Of a stretch of DNA of 39,139 bases, positions 31,305-39,139 are shown in pieces (positions within the stretch are counted from its first letter, which is position 1; every line of letters starts with the position of its first letter). Made by a program: the position numbers and the translations under genes. Source of the stretch: Pseudoxanthomonas suwonensis (GTDB lineage Bacteria > Pseudomonadota > Gammaproteobacteria > Xanthomonadales > Xanthomonadaceae); assembly GCA_003240695.1 (NCBI GenBank), contig QFNC01000026.1, positions 1-39,139 on the forward strand. The letters run 5' to 3'. The notes beneath the pieces were generated by a model. It worked only from the letters and a program-made list of their open reading frames with translations, made no database searches and was not told the DNA's origin.

Positions 31305-31322
31305 TATACTCTACCCCAGTAT
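31305..31322. promoter_or_regulatory. frmR promoter -10 box within a candidate FrmR operator
   Basis: ATACT (31306-31310) and AGTAT (31318-31322) are inverted around CTACCCC, and TATACT (31305-31310) is the -10 box 23 bp before the frmR ATG. CsoR/RcnR-type regulators such as FrmR bind just this layout: A/T-rich inverted ends around a G/C tract. Autorepression of frmR-frmA-fghA is therefore expected. Confidence 0.65.
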
Positions 31323-31332
31323 CGAGCCCGAC

Positions 31333-31629
31333 ATGCCGCACAGTCCCGCAGAGAAGAAAAAAGCCATCAACCGGTTGCGTCGCATCCGCGGCCAGGCTGA
31401 GGCGCTGGAGCAGCGCATCGCCGACGGCAGCAGCTGTGGTGAGGTGCTGCAGCAGCTGGCTGCGATCCGTGGCGGCGTGAACGGCCTGATGAGCGAGGTG
31501 CTGGAAGGGCATCTGCGGGAAACCTTCGGAGTCGCCGATGATGCTGCCGATGACCTGGACGAGACCGGGCGTCGCCTGCATGCCGCGATCGACGAAGCCG
31601 CGGCCCTGGTGCGTTCCTACCTGAAATGA
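31333..31629 (+). CDS. frmR: Formaldehyde-responsive repressor FrmR (CsoR/RcnR family)
   Basis: A 98-residue all-helical regulator. In E. coli FrmR, formaldehyde cross-links the N-terminal Pro2 to Cys35 and releases the DNA. Both residues are at the same positions here: MPHSPAEKKKAINRLRRIRG with P2, and GSSCGEVLQQL with C35. H60 (EGHLRETFG) of the family metal/aldehyde pocket is also kept. The ATG at 31333 is fixed by Pro2. The dehydrogenase gene starts 18 bp after the stop. An operator-like inverted repeat overlaps its -10 box, so it should repress its own operon. Confidence 0.93.
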   Translation: MPHSPAEKKKAINRLRRIRGQAEALEQRIADGSSCGEVLQQLAAIRGGVNGLMSEVLEGHLRETFGVADDAADDLDETGRRLHAAIDEAAALVRSYLK

Positions 31630-31647
31630 GACTGTGGAGTACGTGAC

Positions 31648-32781
31648 ATGACCGATGCCGCCGGCAAGACCATCAAATCCCGCGCCGCGGTCGCCTTCGC
31701 AGCGGGCGAGCCGCTGCGCATCGTCGAGATCGACGTGGCGCCGCCGAAGGCCGGCGAGGTACGCATCCGCATCACCCATACTGGGGTGTGCCACACCGAT
31801 GCGTTCACCCTGTCCGGCGACGACCCGGAGGGCCTGTTTCCTGCGGTGCTGGGGCACGAAGGTGCGGGCATCGTGGTGGATGTGGGCGAAGGCGTGACCA
31901 GCGTGCAACCGGGCGATCACGTGATTCCGCTGTACACCGCCGAATGCCGTGAATGCTTGTTCTGCACCTCCGGCAAGACCAACCTGTGCACGGCAGTGCG
32001 CGCGACCCAGGGCAACGGCGTGATGCCCGATGGCACCACGCGATTCAGCCACGACGGCAAGCCGCTGTACCACTACATGGGCTGCAGCACCTTCAGCGAA
32101 TACACGGTGGTGGCCGAAGTGTCGGTGGCGAAGATCCATCCGGATGCGAACCCGGAGCATGTCTGCCTGCTCGGCTGCGGCGTGACCACCGGCATCGGTG
32201 CGGTGCACAACACGGCCAAGGTGCAGGCAGGCGACACGGTTGCGGTGTTCGGCTTGGGCGGCATCGGCCTGGCGGTGATCCAGGGTGCGCGGCAGGCGAA
32301 AGCCGGCCGCATCATCGCCATCGACACCAATCCGGCCAAGTTCGACATGGCGCGCGAATTCGGCGCGACCGACTGCGTGAATCCGAAGGATCACGACAAA
32401 CCCATCCAGCAGGTGATCGTGGAGATGACCGGCTGGGGCGTGGACCATTCCTTCGAATGCATCGGCAATGTCCAGGTGATGCGTGCGGCACTGGAATGCG
32501 CGCATCGCGGCTGGGGCCAGTCGGTGATCATCGGTGTGGCCGGGGCAGGGCAGGAAATTGCCACGCGTCCGTTCCAGCTGGTGACCGGCCGCAAGTGGAT
32601 GGGCACCGCGTTCGGCGGCGTGAAGGGCCGCACCCAGCTGCCGGGCATGGTGGAGGATGCGATGCGCGGCGACATCGCGCTGGCGCCGTTCGTGACCCAC
32701 ACGATGGGGCTGGATGAGATCAATCACGCCTTCGAACTGATGCACGAAGGCAAGTCGATCCGCAGCGTGGTGCATTACTGA
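31648..32781 (+). CDS. frmA: S-(hydroxymethyl)glutathione dehydrogenase (class III alcohol dehydrogenase)
   Basis: FrmA oxidises S-hydroxymethylglutathione, formed from formaldehyde and glutathione, to S-formylglutathione with NAD+. The 377-residue zinc enzyme has the catalytic zinc ligands C48 (GVCHTD), H70-E71 (LGHEGAG) and C177 (LLGCGVTTG), the structural zinc cysteines C100, C103, C106 and C114, and the NAD-binding VFGLGGIGLAVIQGA. It can also act as a nitrosoglutathione reductase, as class III enzymes do. It is the middle gene of frmR-frmA-fghA, with AGTACGTG before its ATG and the esterase gene one base after its stop. Confidence 0.97.
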   Translation: MTDAAGKTIKSRAAVAFAAGEPLRIVEIDVAPPKAGEVRIRITHTGVCHTDAFTLSGDDPEGLFPAVLGHEGAGIVVDVGEGVTSVQPGDHVIPLYTAECRECLFCTSGKTNLCTAVRATQGNGVMPDGTTRFSHDGKPLYHYMGCSTFSEYTVVAEVSVAKIHPDANPEHVCLLGCGVTTGIGAVHNTAKVQAGDTVAVFGLGGIGLAVIQGARQAKAGRIIAIDTNPAKFDMAREFGATDCVNPKDHDKPIQQVIVEMTGWGVDHSFECIGNVQVMRAALECAHRGWGQSVIIGVAGAGQEIATRPFQLVTGRKWMGTAFGGVKGRTQLPGMVEDAMRGDIALAPFVTHTMGLDEINHAFELMHEGKSIRSVVHY

Positions 32782-32782
32782 C

Positions 32783-33625
32783 ATGGCCATGCGCAGGCTC
32801 GAAGACCATGCCAGCTTCGGTGGCCGGCAGCAGGTGTGGGAACACGACTCTTCCGCGCTGGACGTGCCCGCGGCCCGTTTCGGCATCTACCTGCCGCCGC
32901 AGGCCGAACGCGGCACCTGTCCGGTGCTGTACTGGTTGTCAGGACTGACCTGCAGCGAGCAGAACGCCATCACCAAGGCCGGCATGCAGCAACATGCCGC
33001 GCAGCACGGCATCATCGTGGTGACGCCGGACACCAGTCCGCGCGGCGAGGCGGTGCCCGATGCCGACGGCTACGACCTGGGCCAGGGCGCGGGTTTCTAC
33101 GTCAATGCCACGCAGGCCCCGTGGCAGACGCATTACCGGATGTACGACTACGTGGTCACCGAGCTGCCGGCCACCATCCAGGCGCAGTTTCCGGCCGATG
33201 ATCGACAGGCGATCAGCGGGCATTCGATGGGCGGGCATGGCGCACTGATCGTCGCGCTGCGCAATCCGGGCCGCTATCGCAGCGTGTCGGCATTTTCGCC
33301 GATCGTGGCGCCTTCGCAGGTGCCGTGGGGACAGAAGGCATTCGCGGCCTACCTGGGCGATGATCGCGATGCGTGGCGGCAATACGACACCGTCGAGCTG
33401 GTGAAGGCGCGCATCAACCCGTCGCTTCCGCTGCTGGTCGAGCAGGGCAGCGACGACGAGTTCCTGCAGAACCAGCTGAAGCCGGGGTTGCTGCAGGCCG
33501 CCTGCGAGGAAACCGGCCAGCCGCTCGACTTGCGCATCCGCACGGGCTACGACCACAGCTACTACTTCATCGCCAGCTTCATCGGCGAGCACATGGCCCA
33601 TCACGCGCAGGCATTGCAGGCCTGA
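32783..33625 (+). CDS. fghA: S-formylglutathione hydrolase
   Basis: A 280-residue alpha/beta-hydrolase that cleaves S-formylglutathione to formate and glutathione, finishing glutathione-dependent formaldehyde removal. It has PVLYWLSGLTCSEQNAITKAG (esterase D family signature, with the oxyanion region), the nucleophile S148 in SGHSMGGHGA, the acid in VEQGSDDEFL (D224/D225) and H258 in YDHSYYFIASF. ATG 32783 follows the frmA stop by one base; a second ATG at 32789 begins closer to the usual family start. No ribosome-binding site is seen, consistent with coupling to frmA. Confidence 0.95.
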   Translation: MAMRRLEDHASFGGRQQVWEHDSSALDVPAARFGIYLPPQAERGTCPVLYWLSGLTCSEQNAITKAGMQQHAAQHGIIVVTPDTSPRGEAVPDADGYDLGQGAGFYVNATQAPWQTHYRMYDYVVTELPATIQAQFPADDRQAISGHSMGGHGALIVALRNPGRYRSVSAFSPIVAPSQVPWGQKAFAAYLGDDRDAWRQYDTVELVKARINPSLPLLVEQGSDDEFLQNQLKPGLLQAACEETGQPLDLRIRTGYDHSYYFIASFIGEHMAHHAQALQA

Positions 33626-33655
33626 ACGGGCCTGTCCGGCCCTGCGCAGCGGTGC

Positions 33656-34000
33656 TCAGGCCTGGCGCACGTCGCGCAGCTGCCAGTGATCGCCGGCCAG
33701 CAGCTGCAGGCGATGCTTCAGCACGGCAGCGGGCAGGGAGGTGGTGACCAGCAGATCGACGTGCAAGTCGTCCTGTTCACCGGTCACGCTGGCGGACGGG
33801 TCGCTCTGGCCAAGCAGGGGATCGACCGCGTCGGGGTCGTCCTGTCCGGCCATCCAGCGCCGGAACAGGCCGTCGGTGCGCAGAGCCGCCTGCAGCTGCT
33901 CGGCGAAGCCGTCGGCGCCGTGTGCGGAGAAGGCCAGTGCCGGATCGCTGCCGCGCGCCTTGCCCGGGTCGGGCAGGGAAATGTAGTACAGGGTGCTCAT
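33656..34000 (-). CDS. Conserved-looking small protein of unknown function
   Basis: A 114-residue acidic cytoplasmic protein (no signal peptide or membrane segment) starting MSTLYYISLPDPGKARGSDP. It then reads LAFSAHGADGFAEQLQAALR, TDGLFRRWMAGQDDPDAVDP and ends DHWQLRDVRQA. The middle has the look of a small alpha/beta fold. I recognise no family. ATG 34000 is preferred over upstream starts because the added sequence is low-complexity Arg/His. It is convergent with fghA (30 bp) and lies 76 bp downstream of the DegV gene on the same strand, so the two may share a transcript. Confidence 0.65.
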   Translation of the reverse strand: MSTLYYISLPDPGKARGSDPALAFSAHGADGFAEQLQAALRTDGLFRRWMAGQDDPDAVDPLLGQSDPSASVTGEQDDLHVDLLVTTSLPAAVLKHRLQLLAGDHWQLRDVRQA

Positions 34001-34076
34001 GCAATCGGATCGCGTGATGGAGTCGGTTGCAGCATACCTTCGACCGCCGTGTGCGTGCCGCGAGTGCGGCCGGACG

Positions 34077-35021
34077 TCAGCGCAGCGAGGCATTGCCCTC
34101 GCGGGCATAGCCGATGCTCAGTGCGCCCTTGCCGAGGTTCACGATGCCGGTCAGCGACATCACCATCTCCAGCAGTTCGACTCCGGCGTCGGCACAGGTC
34201 TGCTTCAGCGTGTCGTAACCGGGCAGTGCATGCACCTGCTCCAGCGGCCCGGCGAAGCTGAGCGCCAGCGTGTTCACCAGCAGGCCGGCGCGCACGTCGC
34301 GGCCGACGTGCGAAAACAGATTCTGCGCTGCAGCATCGATGCCGCGCAATTTCGCGACGGGATAGGTGTTGCCCTGATGGCAGTACACGGTGGGTTTCAC
34401 GTCCAGCGCGGTGCCCAGCACCGCACCCACCAGCCCCACGCTGCGGTCGCCCCGGGCCTTGCCGCGGTTGCGCAGGTGGTGCAGATCCTGGGAAATGACG
34501 TAGGAATGGGTATGCGCGATGATGCACTCCACGCGGGTGCGGATCGCCTGCGGGCTTTCGCCCGCCGCGCGCATGCGGCCCGCTTCCAGGGCGCTGATGG
34601 TCTGCCCGCTGAACAGGTTCCTGGTGTCCATCACCCGCATCGCGAACGGCGTGTTGTATCCGGCTGCGGTGCGGACCTGATGGTAGTCGTTGAGGATGCT
34701 GAAACTGGCCTGCACGGCGCGTTCGTAGATCTGGCTGCGGGTACTGGCGATGGTGAGGCAGAACACGTGGTCGTATTCCACCACCATTCGGGTCAGGAAC
34801 AGTTCGCGGATCTGCTCGACGGTGTACGAGTCGGTCTGCGCCTCGCCGGCCGACTTGATGATGTCGCTGTCCAGGAAGCTCTGCGTGATCAAGGCATTGT
34901 GCTGATCGTTGATCACGCGGTCCTTGATCCGCACCGAGGTCGGCAGGATCACGATGCCGTTGTCCGCCTCGTACCCCTCGGGCAGGTCGCAGGCGGCATC
35001 GACGATGATTCCGATACGCAT
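34077..35021 (-). CDS. DegV family fatty-acid-binding protein
   Basis: A 314-residue DegV protein with the characteristic start MRIGIIVDAACDLPEGYEAD, the segment ILPTSVRIKDRVINDQHN and a conserved STRSQIYERAV region. DegV/FakB-type proteins bind a fatty acid; in Gram-positive bacteria FakB presents it to the kinase FakA. No FakA gene is in view, so the partner and role here are unknown. Adjacent ATG codons at 35024 and 35021 are possible; the run of six G (35032-35027) is better spaced for 35021. About 267 bp before it, up to the amidohydrolase stop at 35289, hold no supportable gene. Confidence 0.9.
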   Translation of the reverse strand: MRIGIIVDAACDLPEGYEADNGIVILPTSVRIKDRVINDQHNALITQSFLDSDIIKSAGEAQTDSYTVEQIRELFLTRMVVEYDHVFCLTIASTRSQIYERAVQASFSILNDYHQVRTAAGYNTPFAMRVMDTRNLFSGQTISALEAGRMRAAGESPQAIRTRVECIIAHTHSYVISQDLHHLRNRGKARGDRSVGLVGAVLGTALDVKPTVYCHQGNTYPVAKLRGIDAAAQNLFSHVGRDVRAGLLVNTLALSFAGPLEQVHALPGYDTLKQTCADAGVELLEMVMSLTGIVNLGKGALSIGYAREGNASLR

Positions 35022-35288
35022 CATTTCCCCCCTGTTGGCATGCTGCGTCCCGATCGGCAGCCGGAGGTGGCTTGGGTCCGACCGGGGGCTTTCGGATCAC
35101 CGGATACTAACCCGACTGGATGCTGAACGTGTGGCATGCGGCGAGCTGCATCGTTCAGGACGCCGGCCGAGCATGACGTTGTGGCGCTCGCCGAGGTCGG
35201 GGATCGGAGCCAGTCCGCCGTCACGAGCCATGTTTCCGATGAAAATCAATCGTGGGCGTGCAGTGGATCGCATCTGGCATCGTGCGGA

Positions 35289-36569
35289 TCAATGCCCGGA
35301 GGCGGGGTAGGCGTGCGGCATGTCCGATGCATGGCGCAGATAGCGATCGCGCAGTTCGGTCTGGCGCGAACGCATCGGCATCGACCGGCCATCCATCCAC
35401 ACCTGCAGTGCGGCATGGGCGACATCCAGCGGATCGCCGCTCCACAGCACCAGGTCGGCACGACGCCCCGGTGCGATGCCGCCGACCTCGCCACCGACGC
35501 CGAACGTCTGTGCCGGCACGCGGGTCAGGCCGGCCAAGGCATCGTCCCAGGCCATGCCCGCGGCCACGGCATTGCCGGCCAGCTGGCGGATCTTGCGTGC
35601 GTTCTGGGAGCGATCGCTGCCCGGCCCCTGCACAAAACCCACGGCCACGCCGGCTGCTTGCAGCCGGGCGGCATTGTCGGCACGTGCGCCGATCTGGTCG
35701 AAGTCGGCCGGCAGGTTGGCCAGCGGATCGACGAATACCGGCACGTCGGCCGCGGCCAGCCGCGAAGCGACTTTCCAGGCTTCCGCACCGCCGCTGATGG
35801 CGATGCGCACGCCATGACGACCGCTCCAGTCCAGCAGGCGGACGATGTCGGCCGCACGCTGCACGGTGAAGACGATGCGCCCGTCGCCCTGCAGGAAACG
35901 TTGCAGCACGCGACGACCGGCGGGCGTCAGCAAGGCATGAGGCGCATCGGGCGCGATGCGGCCCCGCGCCTCTTCGACCAGCTGGTCGAGCAGCATCCAC
36001 TGTGCCGCGCGCGAGCCACCGGTGAGGCGGGCGCCGTCACTGCCCAAGGTGATGAACAGCGCCTTCGGGCCGATCGGTTGCAGGCTGCCATCCAGCCGCT
36101 GCACCCCGCCCTGGCCGCCCACGAACGAGCCGCCACCGCCTGCTTCGGCCGCCAGCAACGTCCAGCCCAGGCCCTCGATGCGCGCCACCGGCACCAACAC
36201 CGAGTCCGGGTTGTAGGCCAGGGTGACATCGAATTCCGGCCGCGCCTGCTGGCTCTTGCCCTCGTTCAGGGCCAGATGGCTGTCCACCGTTGCCGATTCG
36301 CCGCTGACCTCCTCCACGCCGATGTCGGTGATGCCTGCAAACAGGGCCGGCGTGACCGGCCGCTGCTGCGCGTCCACGACAGTCGCACCACCGGACGACA
36401 ACCCCTTGCCGACCGCGGCGATGCGGCCGTTGCGCACCAGGATGTCGGTGCCGTGCAGGGTGCCCTGCGCGGTGGCGGTATGCACGGTGGCATTGCGGAT
36501 CAGCATGTCCTGCGCCTGCGTGCACGGTGCGATGGCTGCCGACAGCAGCAGTGCGAGCCTCCACTTCAT
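35289..36569 (-). CDS. Exported amidohydrolase-like protein lacking the HxH metal motif
   Basis: A 426-residue protein with a signal peptide (MKWRLALLLSAAIAPCTQAQ, cleavage near AQ-D). It has the amidohydrolase-superfamily frame: the composite beta start DMLIRNATVHT, the segment GRIAAVGKG, and the C-terminal IAPGRRADLVLWSGDPLDVA. At the barrel entrance, however, where family members have PGxxDxHxH, it reads TPALFAGITDIG: the two metal-binding histidines are replaced by Ile80 and Asp82. I see no other HxH in its first half. It may be a non-catalytic partner, or use other residues. Its ATG overlaps the stop of the upstream amidohydrolase (ATGA), and both proteins are exported. Confidence 0.85.
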   Translation of the reverse strand: MKWRLALLLSAAIAPCTQAQDMLIRNATVHTATAQGTLHGTDILVRNGRIAAVGKGLSSGGATVVDAQQRPVTPALFAGITDIGVEEVSGESATVDSHLALNEGKSQQARPEFDVTLAYNPDSVLVPVARIEGLGWTLLAAEAGGGGSFVGGQGGVQRLDGSLQPIGPKALFITLGSDGARLTGGSRAAQWMLLDQLVEEARGRIAPDAPHALLTPAGRRVLQRFLQGDGRIVFTVQRAADIVRLLDWSGRHGVRIAISGGAEAWKVASRLAAADVPVFVDPLANLPADFDQIGARADNAARLQAAGVAVGFVQGPGSDRSQNARKIRQLAGNAVAAGMAWDDALAGLTRVPAQTFGVGGEVGGIAPGRRADLVLWSGDPLDVAHAALQVWMDGRSMPMRSRQTELRDRYLRHASDMPHAYPASGH

Positions 36570-37972
36570 TGCGCACCTCCCGTGTTGCCGTCCTGGCCCA
36601 GCAGGAAGTCGGACGTGGCCTGCCTGCTGCGGTCATGGCGGTCGTACACGCGCGCGCCATCCACGTATACCTGCTCGGCCAGCGCGTAGCTGCTGAACGG
36701 GTTGCCGTTCCACAGCACCACGTCGGCGGCCTTGCCGACCTCCAGCGTGCCGGTCTGCCGCTCGATGCCCAGCGACCGCGCGGCATTGGCGGTGAGCCAG
36801 CGGATCGCGTGTTCGGGCGCGATGTCGATGCCGATGCGGCGGCCGCTGGCGATGACCTTGGCGGCCTCCTGGTTGAGCCGCTGGATGCCTTCGGCGGAGT
36901 CGGAATGCACGATCGCGCAGCCGTTCTTCGCCCGATCCACGAGCAGGATGTTTTCCTGGATGCCGTCGAAGGATTCCATCTTGAACCCCCACCAGTCGGC
37001 CCACAGGGCGCCGCACACGCCCTCGGCGGCCAGCCGCTCAGCCAGCTTGTAGGCTTCCACCCCGTGATGGAAGGCACTGATGCGGAAGCCGAATTCGCGT
37101 GCCAGATCCAGCATGATCGCCATTTCGTCGGCGCGGTAGCAGTGGATGTGCACGCGGATGTCGCCATCCATCGCCGCGGCCAGCGAGTCGAGTTTCAGAT
37201 CGCGCTTGCCGGGGCCGTCCTTGCCGGGATTGGCCGATTTGCGCCGGTACTCGCTGGCATCGAGAAAGGCACTGCGAAAGCCGGCGATATTGCCCATGCG
37301 GGTGGACGGACCGCCCTTGCTGCCGTACACGCGCTTGGGATTTTCGCCACAGGCCATCTTCAGGCCCCAGGGTGCACCCGGGAATTTCATCTGCTGGTAG
37401 GTGACGGCCGGAACATTCTTCAAAGTCACGCCGCGGCCGCCGATCAGGTTGGCCGATCCGGGCAGGATCTGCAACGTGGTCACGCCACCGGCGCGTGCGG
37501 CATGGAAGCCGGGGTCCTGCGGCCAGACCGAATGTTCGGCCCACACCTGTGCAGTCACCGGTGCGGTGGCTTCGTTGCCGTCGCTATGCGCCTGCGCGCC
37601 CGGGCTGGCATACACGCCCAGGTGCGAGTGCACGTCGATCAGGCCGGGCGTGATCCATTTGCCGGTGGCATCAACCACCCTGGTCCCGGCCGGTGCGGTC
37701 AGCGCGGTGCCGATGCCGGCGATGGTGCCCTCGTCCAGCAGCACGTCGGCGGCGTCCAGGCGGGTGCCGGTGCCGGTCAGCACGGTGGCATTGCGCAGCA
37801 GCACCGGGCCCGAGGCCAGTCGGCGGTAGGTGCTGGGGTAGGGATCGTCGGTGAAGCGGCGGGACGGTGTCGTGGTCGATGCCGCTGCTGTCGGAGCGTC
37901 TTCGCGCACGGACGTGCTGCCGCATGCCGTCAACGCCGTGCACAGGGCCAGCGCCAGCCAGGAATTCCGCAT
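36566..37972 (-). CDS. Lipoprotein amidohydrolase (imidazolonepropionase-like)
   Basis: A 468-residue metal-dependent hydrolase with a lipoprotein signal peptide (MRNSWLALALCTALTAC, lipobox Cys17). After a Ser/Thr-rich linker comes the amidohydrolase fold: LLRNATVLTGTG, ITPGLIDVHSHLG with metal ligands H115 and H117, further metal-site histidines in VHIHCYRADE and SAFHHGVEAY, CAIVHSDSAEG, and the closing GTLEVGKAADVVLWNGNPF. COG1228-type enzymes cleave cyclic amides, dipeptides or hydantoin-like rings; the substrate is unknown. Starting at 37990 would add MRGCVA; the ATG at 37972 gives the proper signal peptide. It overlaps the following gene by 4 bases, so the two form one operon. Confidence 0.9.
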   Translation of the reverse strand: MRNSWLALALCTALTACGSTSVREDAPTAAASTTTPSRRFTDDPYPSTYRRLASGPVLLRNATVLTGTGTRLDAADVLLDEGTIAGIGTALTAPAGTRVVDATGKWITPGLIDVHSHLGVYASPGAQAHSDGNEATAPVTAQVWAEHSVWPQDPGFHAARAGGVTTLQILPGSANLIGGRGVTLKNVPAVTYQQMKFPGAPWGLKMACGENPKRVYGSKGGPSTRMGNIAGFRSAFLDASEYRRKSANPGKDGPGKRDLKLDSLAAAMDGDIRVHIHCYRADEMAIMLDLAREFGFRISAFHHGVEAYKLAERLAAEGVCGALWADWWGFKMESFDGIQENILLVDRAKNGCAIVHSDSAEGIQRLNQEAAKVIASGRRIGIDIAPEHAIRWLTANAARSLGIERQTGTLEVGKAADVVLWNGNPFSSYALAEQVYVDGARVYDRHDRSRQATSDFLLGQDGNTGGAQ

Positions 37973-38092
37973 CGCAACACACCCCCGCATCGTCAGCCGT
38001 GAAGCGGCAGGCTAAACCGGATTGCCCGCCACCGCCATCCGCCGATGGTCATGGGACCGATGCCGCGTGCGATGATGACCAATGGAACGCCA

Positions 38093-38117
38093 CAACGGCA
38101 CCCGCTGGGTGCCGTTG
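38093..38117. terminator. Perfect 11-bp hairpin after the effector-like gene
   Basis: CAACGGCACCC and GGGTGCCGTTG pair perfectly around a GCT loop; short GAAC/GTTC matches extend it. It is 43 bp past the stop of the minus-strand effector-like gene and 120 bp before the amidohydrolase start. No T-run follows, so it may be a terminator or a transcript-end stabiliser. Confidence 0.5.
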
Positions 38118-38159
38118 CTGTTCGGGACGATGCCGCTTCGCCATGCATCGATGATGCGA

Positions 38160-39139
38160 TCACCCGAACGCCATCGGCCCCGGCCCGTGCAGCTGCTCCT
38201 GCGCATTGGAGCGCTCGCGCTGCTGCTGCCAGGCCAGATCGCGCTCGGCGTGTTGCTGTTTCACGCTCTCCAGTTCACGCAGGCTGGCCTCGGCCGGGGT
38301 GGACGTGGCCGCCTGCACCGGCACCGCCGCGGTGGCCGAGTACTCGCGCAACGGGTAATGGGCATACACGATCAGATTGCCCTGCGGATTCACCTGCTGA
38401 GTGGTCGCATGCACCGAGAAATCGACCCGCGCGGCCTCCTTCACCCCGGATTTCTGCATGTTCAACTGCAGCGCGGCAGCGGCGTTGTCGGCCTGCTGCG
38501 GCGTGAGCGACAGGCCGTGCTGCGCGTGCAGCTGCTCGATGCGGCCACGCAGGTCGTCGAGTTTGGCTTGGTCGGGGTGGGCGGGACGATGGTCGATGCC
38601 GGGATCGGCAGGCGATGGCGTTGGCGCAGATTCGCGCTGCGGTTGCGGGGTCGGTTGCTGTTCGGTCGGCACTGTCCGTGCAGCATCCCGCTCGGCAGCT
38701 TTCACCGCCTCGCGAATGGCAGCACTGCCGGTGATCGCCACGATGCGGTCGCTGCCGTCGGCTTCGCGCACGAAATGGGCGATCGGGCTGTCCACGCCCA
38801 CCGCAGTGCCGGGTTCGCGCTTGATCTGCAATACGCCCAGGCCGATGCCGTGTTCCTCCTGCGTCCTGCGGATTGCCGCATCGATTCCCGCCAGTTCGTG
38901 TGGGTGCAGTTCGACGCCGGCAACGCGGTACATGTAGGCCAGGTGTTCCTGTCGCTGCTGGTCCGCCGTGCGTTCGACCGGCACCGGCTCCTGCGCCAAG
39001 GTGCGCGCATGCGCATGCAGATGGTTCTGCAGTGCCTGCCGCGTGTACTCCAGTTCGGCATGGATGCCGGGAGGGGCGGGCGCGCCGCTGCCGCGTTGCC
39101 CCAGCCACTGACCGTCGTCCTGGCGCTGGTACACCGTTC
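38160..39139 (-). CDS. XVIPCD-like C-terminus of a type IV secretion effector candidate (5' end outside window)
   Basis: The frame is open to the right edge, so only the last 326 residues or so are seen; the in-window GTG at 39134 is unlikely to be the true start. Visible parts: VYQRQDDGQWLGQRG, a helical region, DSPIAHFVREADGSDRIVAI, a Pro/Gln-rich linker, then the C-terminal domain. That domain has a helix with DNAAAALQLNMQKSG, a strand VDFSVHATTQQ, GNLIVYAHYPLREYSATAAV, and the PAEASLRELE helix with a Gln-rich tail ending MAFG. This layout resembles the XVIPCD signal that routes Xanthomonadales toxins (X-Tfe) to the VirB type IV machine that kills rival bacteria. The toxin domain would be upstream. 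No X-Tfi immunity lipoprotein is visible. Confidence 0.6.
   Translation of the reverse strand, partial: TVYQRQDDGQWLGQRGSGAPAPPGIHAELEYTRQALQNHLHAHARTLAQEPVPVERTADQQRQEHLAYMYRVAGVELHPHELAGIDAAIRRTQEEHGIGLGVLQIKREPGTAVGVDSPIAHFVREADGSDRIVAITGSAAIREAVKAAERDAARTVPTEQQPTPQPQRESAPTPSPADPGIDHRPAHPDQAKLDDLRGRIEQLHAQHGLSLTPQQADNAAAALQLNMQKSGVKEAARVDFSVHATTQQVNPQGNLIVYAHYPLREYSATAAVPVQAATSTPAEASLRELESVKQQHAERDLAWQQQRERSNAQEQLHGPGPMAFG

Noticed and set aside
35025..35288. Possible small minus-strand gene (35021-35224) before the DegV gene
   Set aside because: The product is low-complexity Ser/Ala/Arg with no family look, and it would end over the DegV start. The stretch seems to be plain intergenic DNA; no clear promoter was found.
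1..39139. A mobile element or defence island
   Set aside because: I found no transposase, integrase, terminal repeats, tRNA-linked att site, restriction, CRISPR or abortive-infection gene. The window is mostly core chromosome with one sugar-use locus.

Overview
The window is dense chromosomal DNA of high G+C content. It looks like a gammaproteobacterium of the Xanthomonadaceae (Xanthomonas, Stenotrophomonas, Lysobacter, Luteimonas or a close relative). The grounds are a 6S RNA between zapA and fau, a UPF0149-pepP pair, a dut-algC pair whose AlgC carries a membrane-anchored N-terminal extension, an anmK/M23/tyrS block, a starch and maltose cluster with a 538-residue XgtA-like glucosidase and a TonB-dependent receptor, and at the right edge a gene resembling a Xanthomonadales type IV effector. 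I saw no tRNA, rRNA, CRISPR array, insertion sequence or phage gene.

Layout. 1-8317 holds housekeeping genes: rpiA, an EVE-domain gene and fau overlap by ATGA junctions on the minus strand behind the 6S RNA. Next come zapA and a ZapB-like coiled-coil gene (minus), UPF0149-pepP (plus), radC (minus) and dut-algC (plus). 8420-16060 holds a secreted coiled-coil protein, pyrE, xth, an AmpG-type muropeptide permease, anmK, an M23 endopeptidase and tyrS; ampG, anmK and the M23 gene form a cell-wall recycling and remodelling group. 16291-16676 is a decayed TfoX-domain gene.

16787-27519 is a maltodextrin/starch locus. It has a TonB-dependent receptor for outer-membrane uptake, a lipoprotein alpha-amylase for surface or periplasmic cleavage, an MFS/GPH sugar importer for the inner membrane, a cytoplasmic GH13 alpha-glucosidase, a LacI-family regulator, and a small exported protein of unknown function. 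A near-palindromic 14-bp motif lies in front of the receptor and again between the glucosidase and importer genes, so it is probably the LacI-family operator. Inside this locus a deletion seems to have removed the 5' halves of two divergent genes, a GH97-like glucosidase and a flavin-dependent tryptophan halogenase, leaving their 3' ends fused back to back.

27685-29061 is an unrecognised coding region broken by two frameshifts that cancel each other. 29241-33625 is a thiol and formaldehyde module: gshA makes the glutathione precursor, and frmR-frmA-fghA detoxify formaldehyde through glutathione under an operator-like site over the frmR -10 box. 33656-38000 holds a small conserved unknown, a DegV protein, and two overlapping exported amidohydrolases, one of which has lost the HxH metal-binding motif. 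The window ends inside a gene (38160 to the edge, minus strand) whose C-terminus resembles the XVIPCD domain of Xanthomonadales bacterial-killing type IV effectors.

All protein assignments are from reading translations and recalling family motifs; no database search or structure prediction was run.
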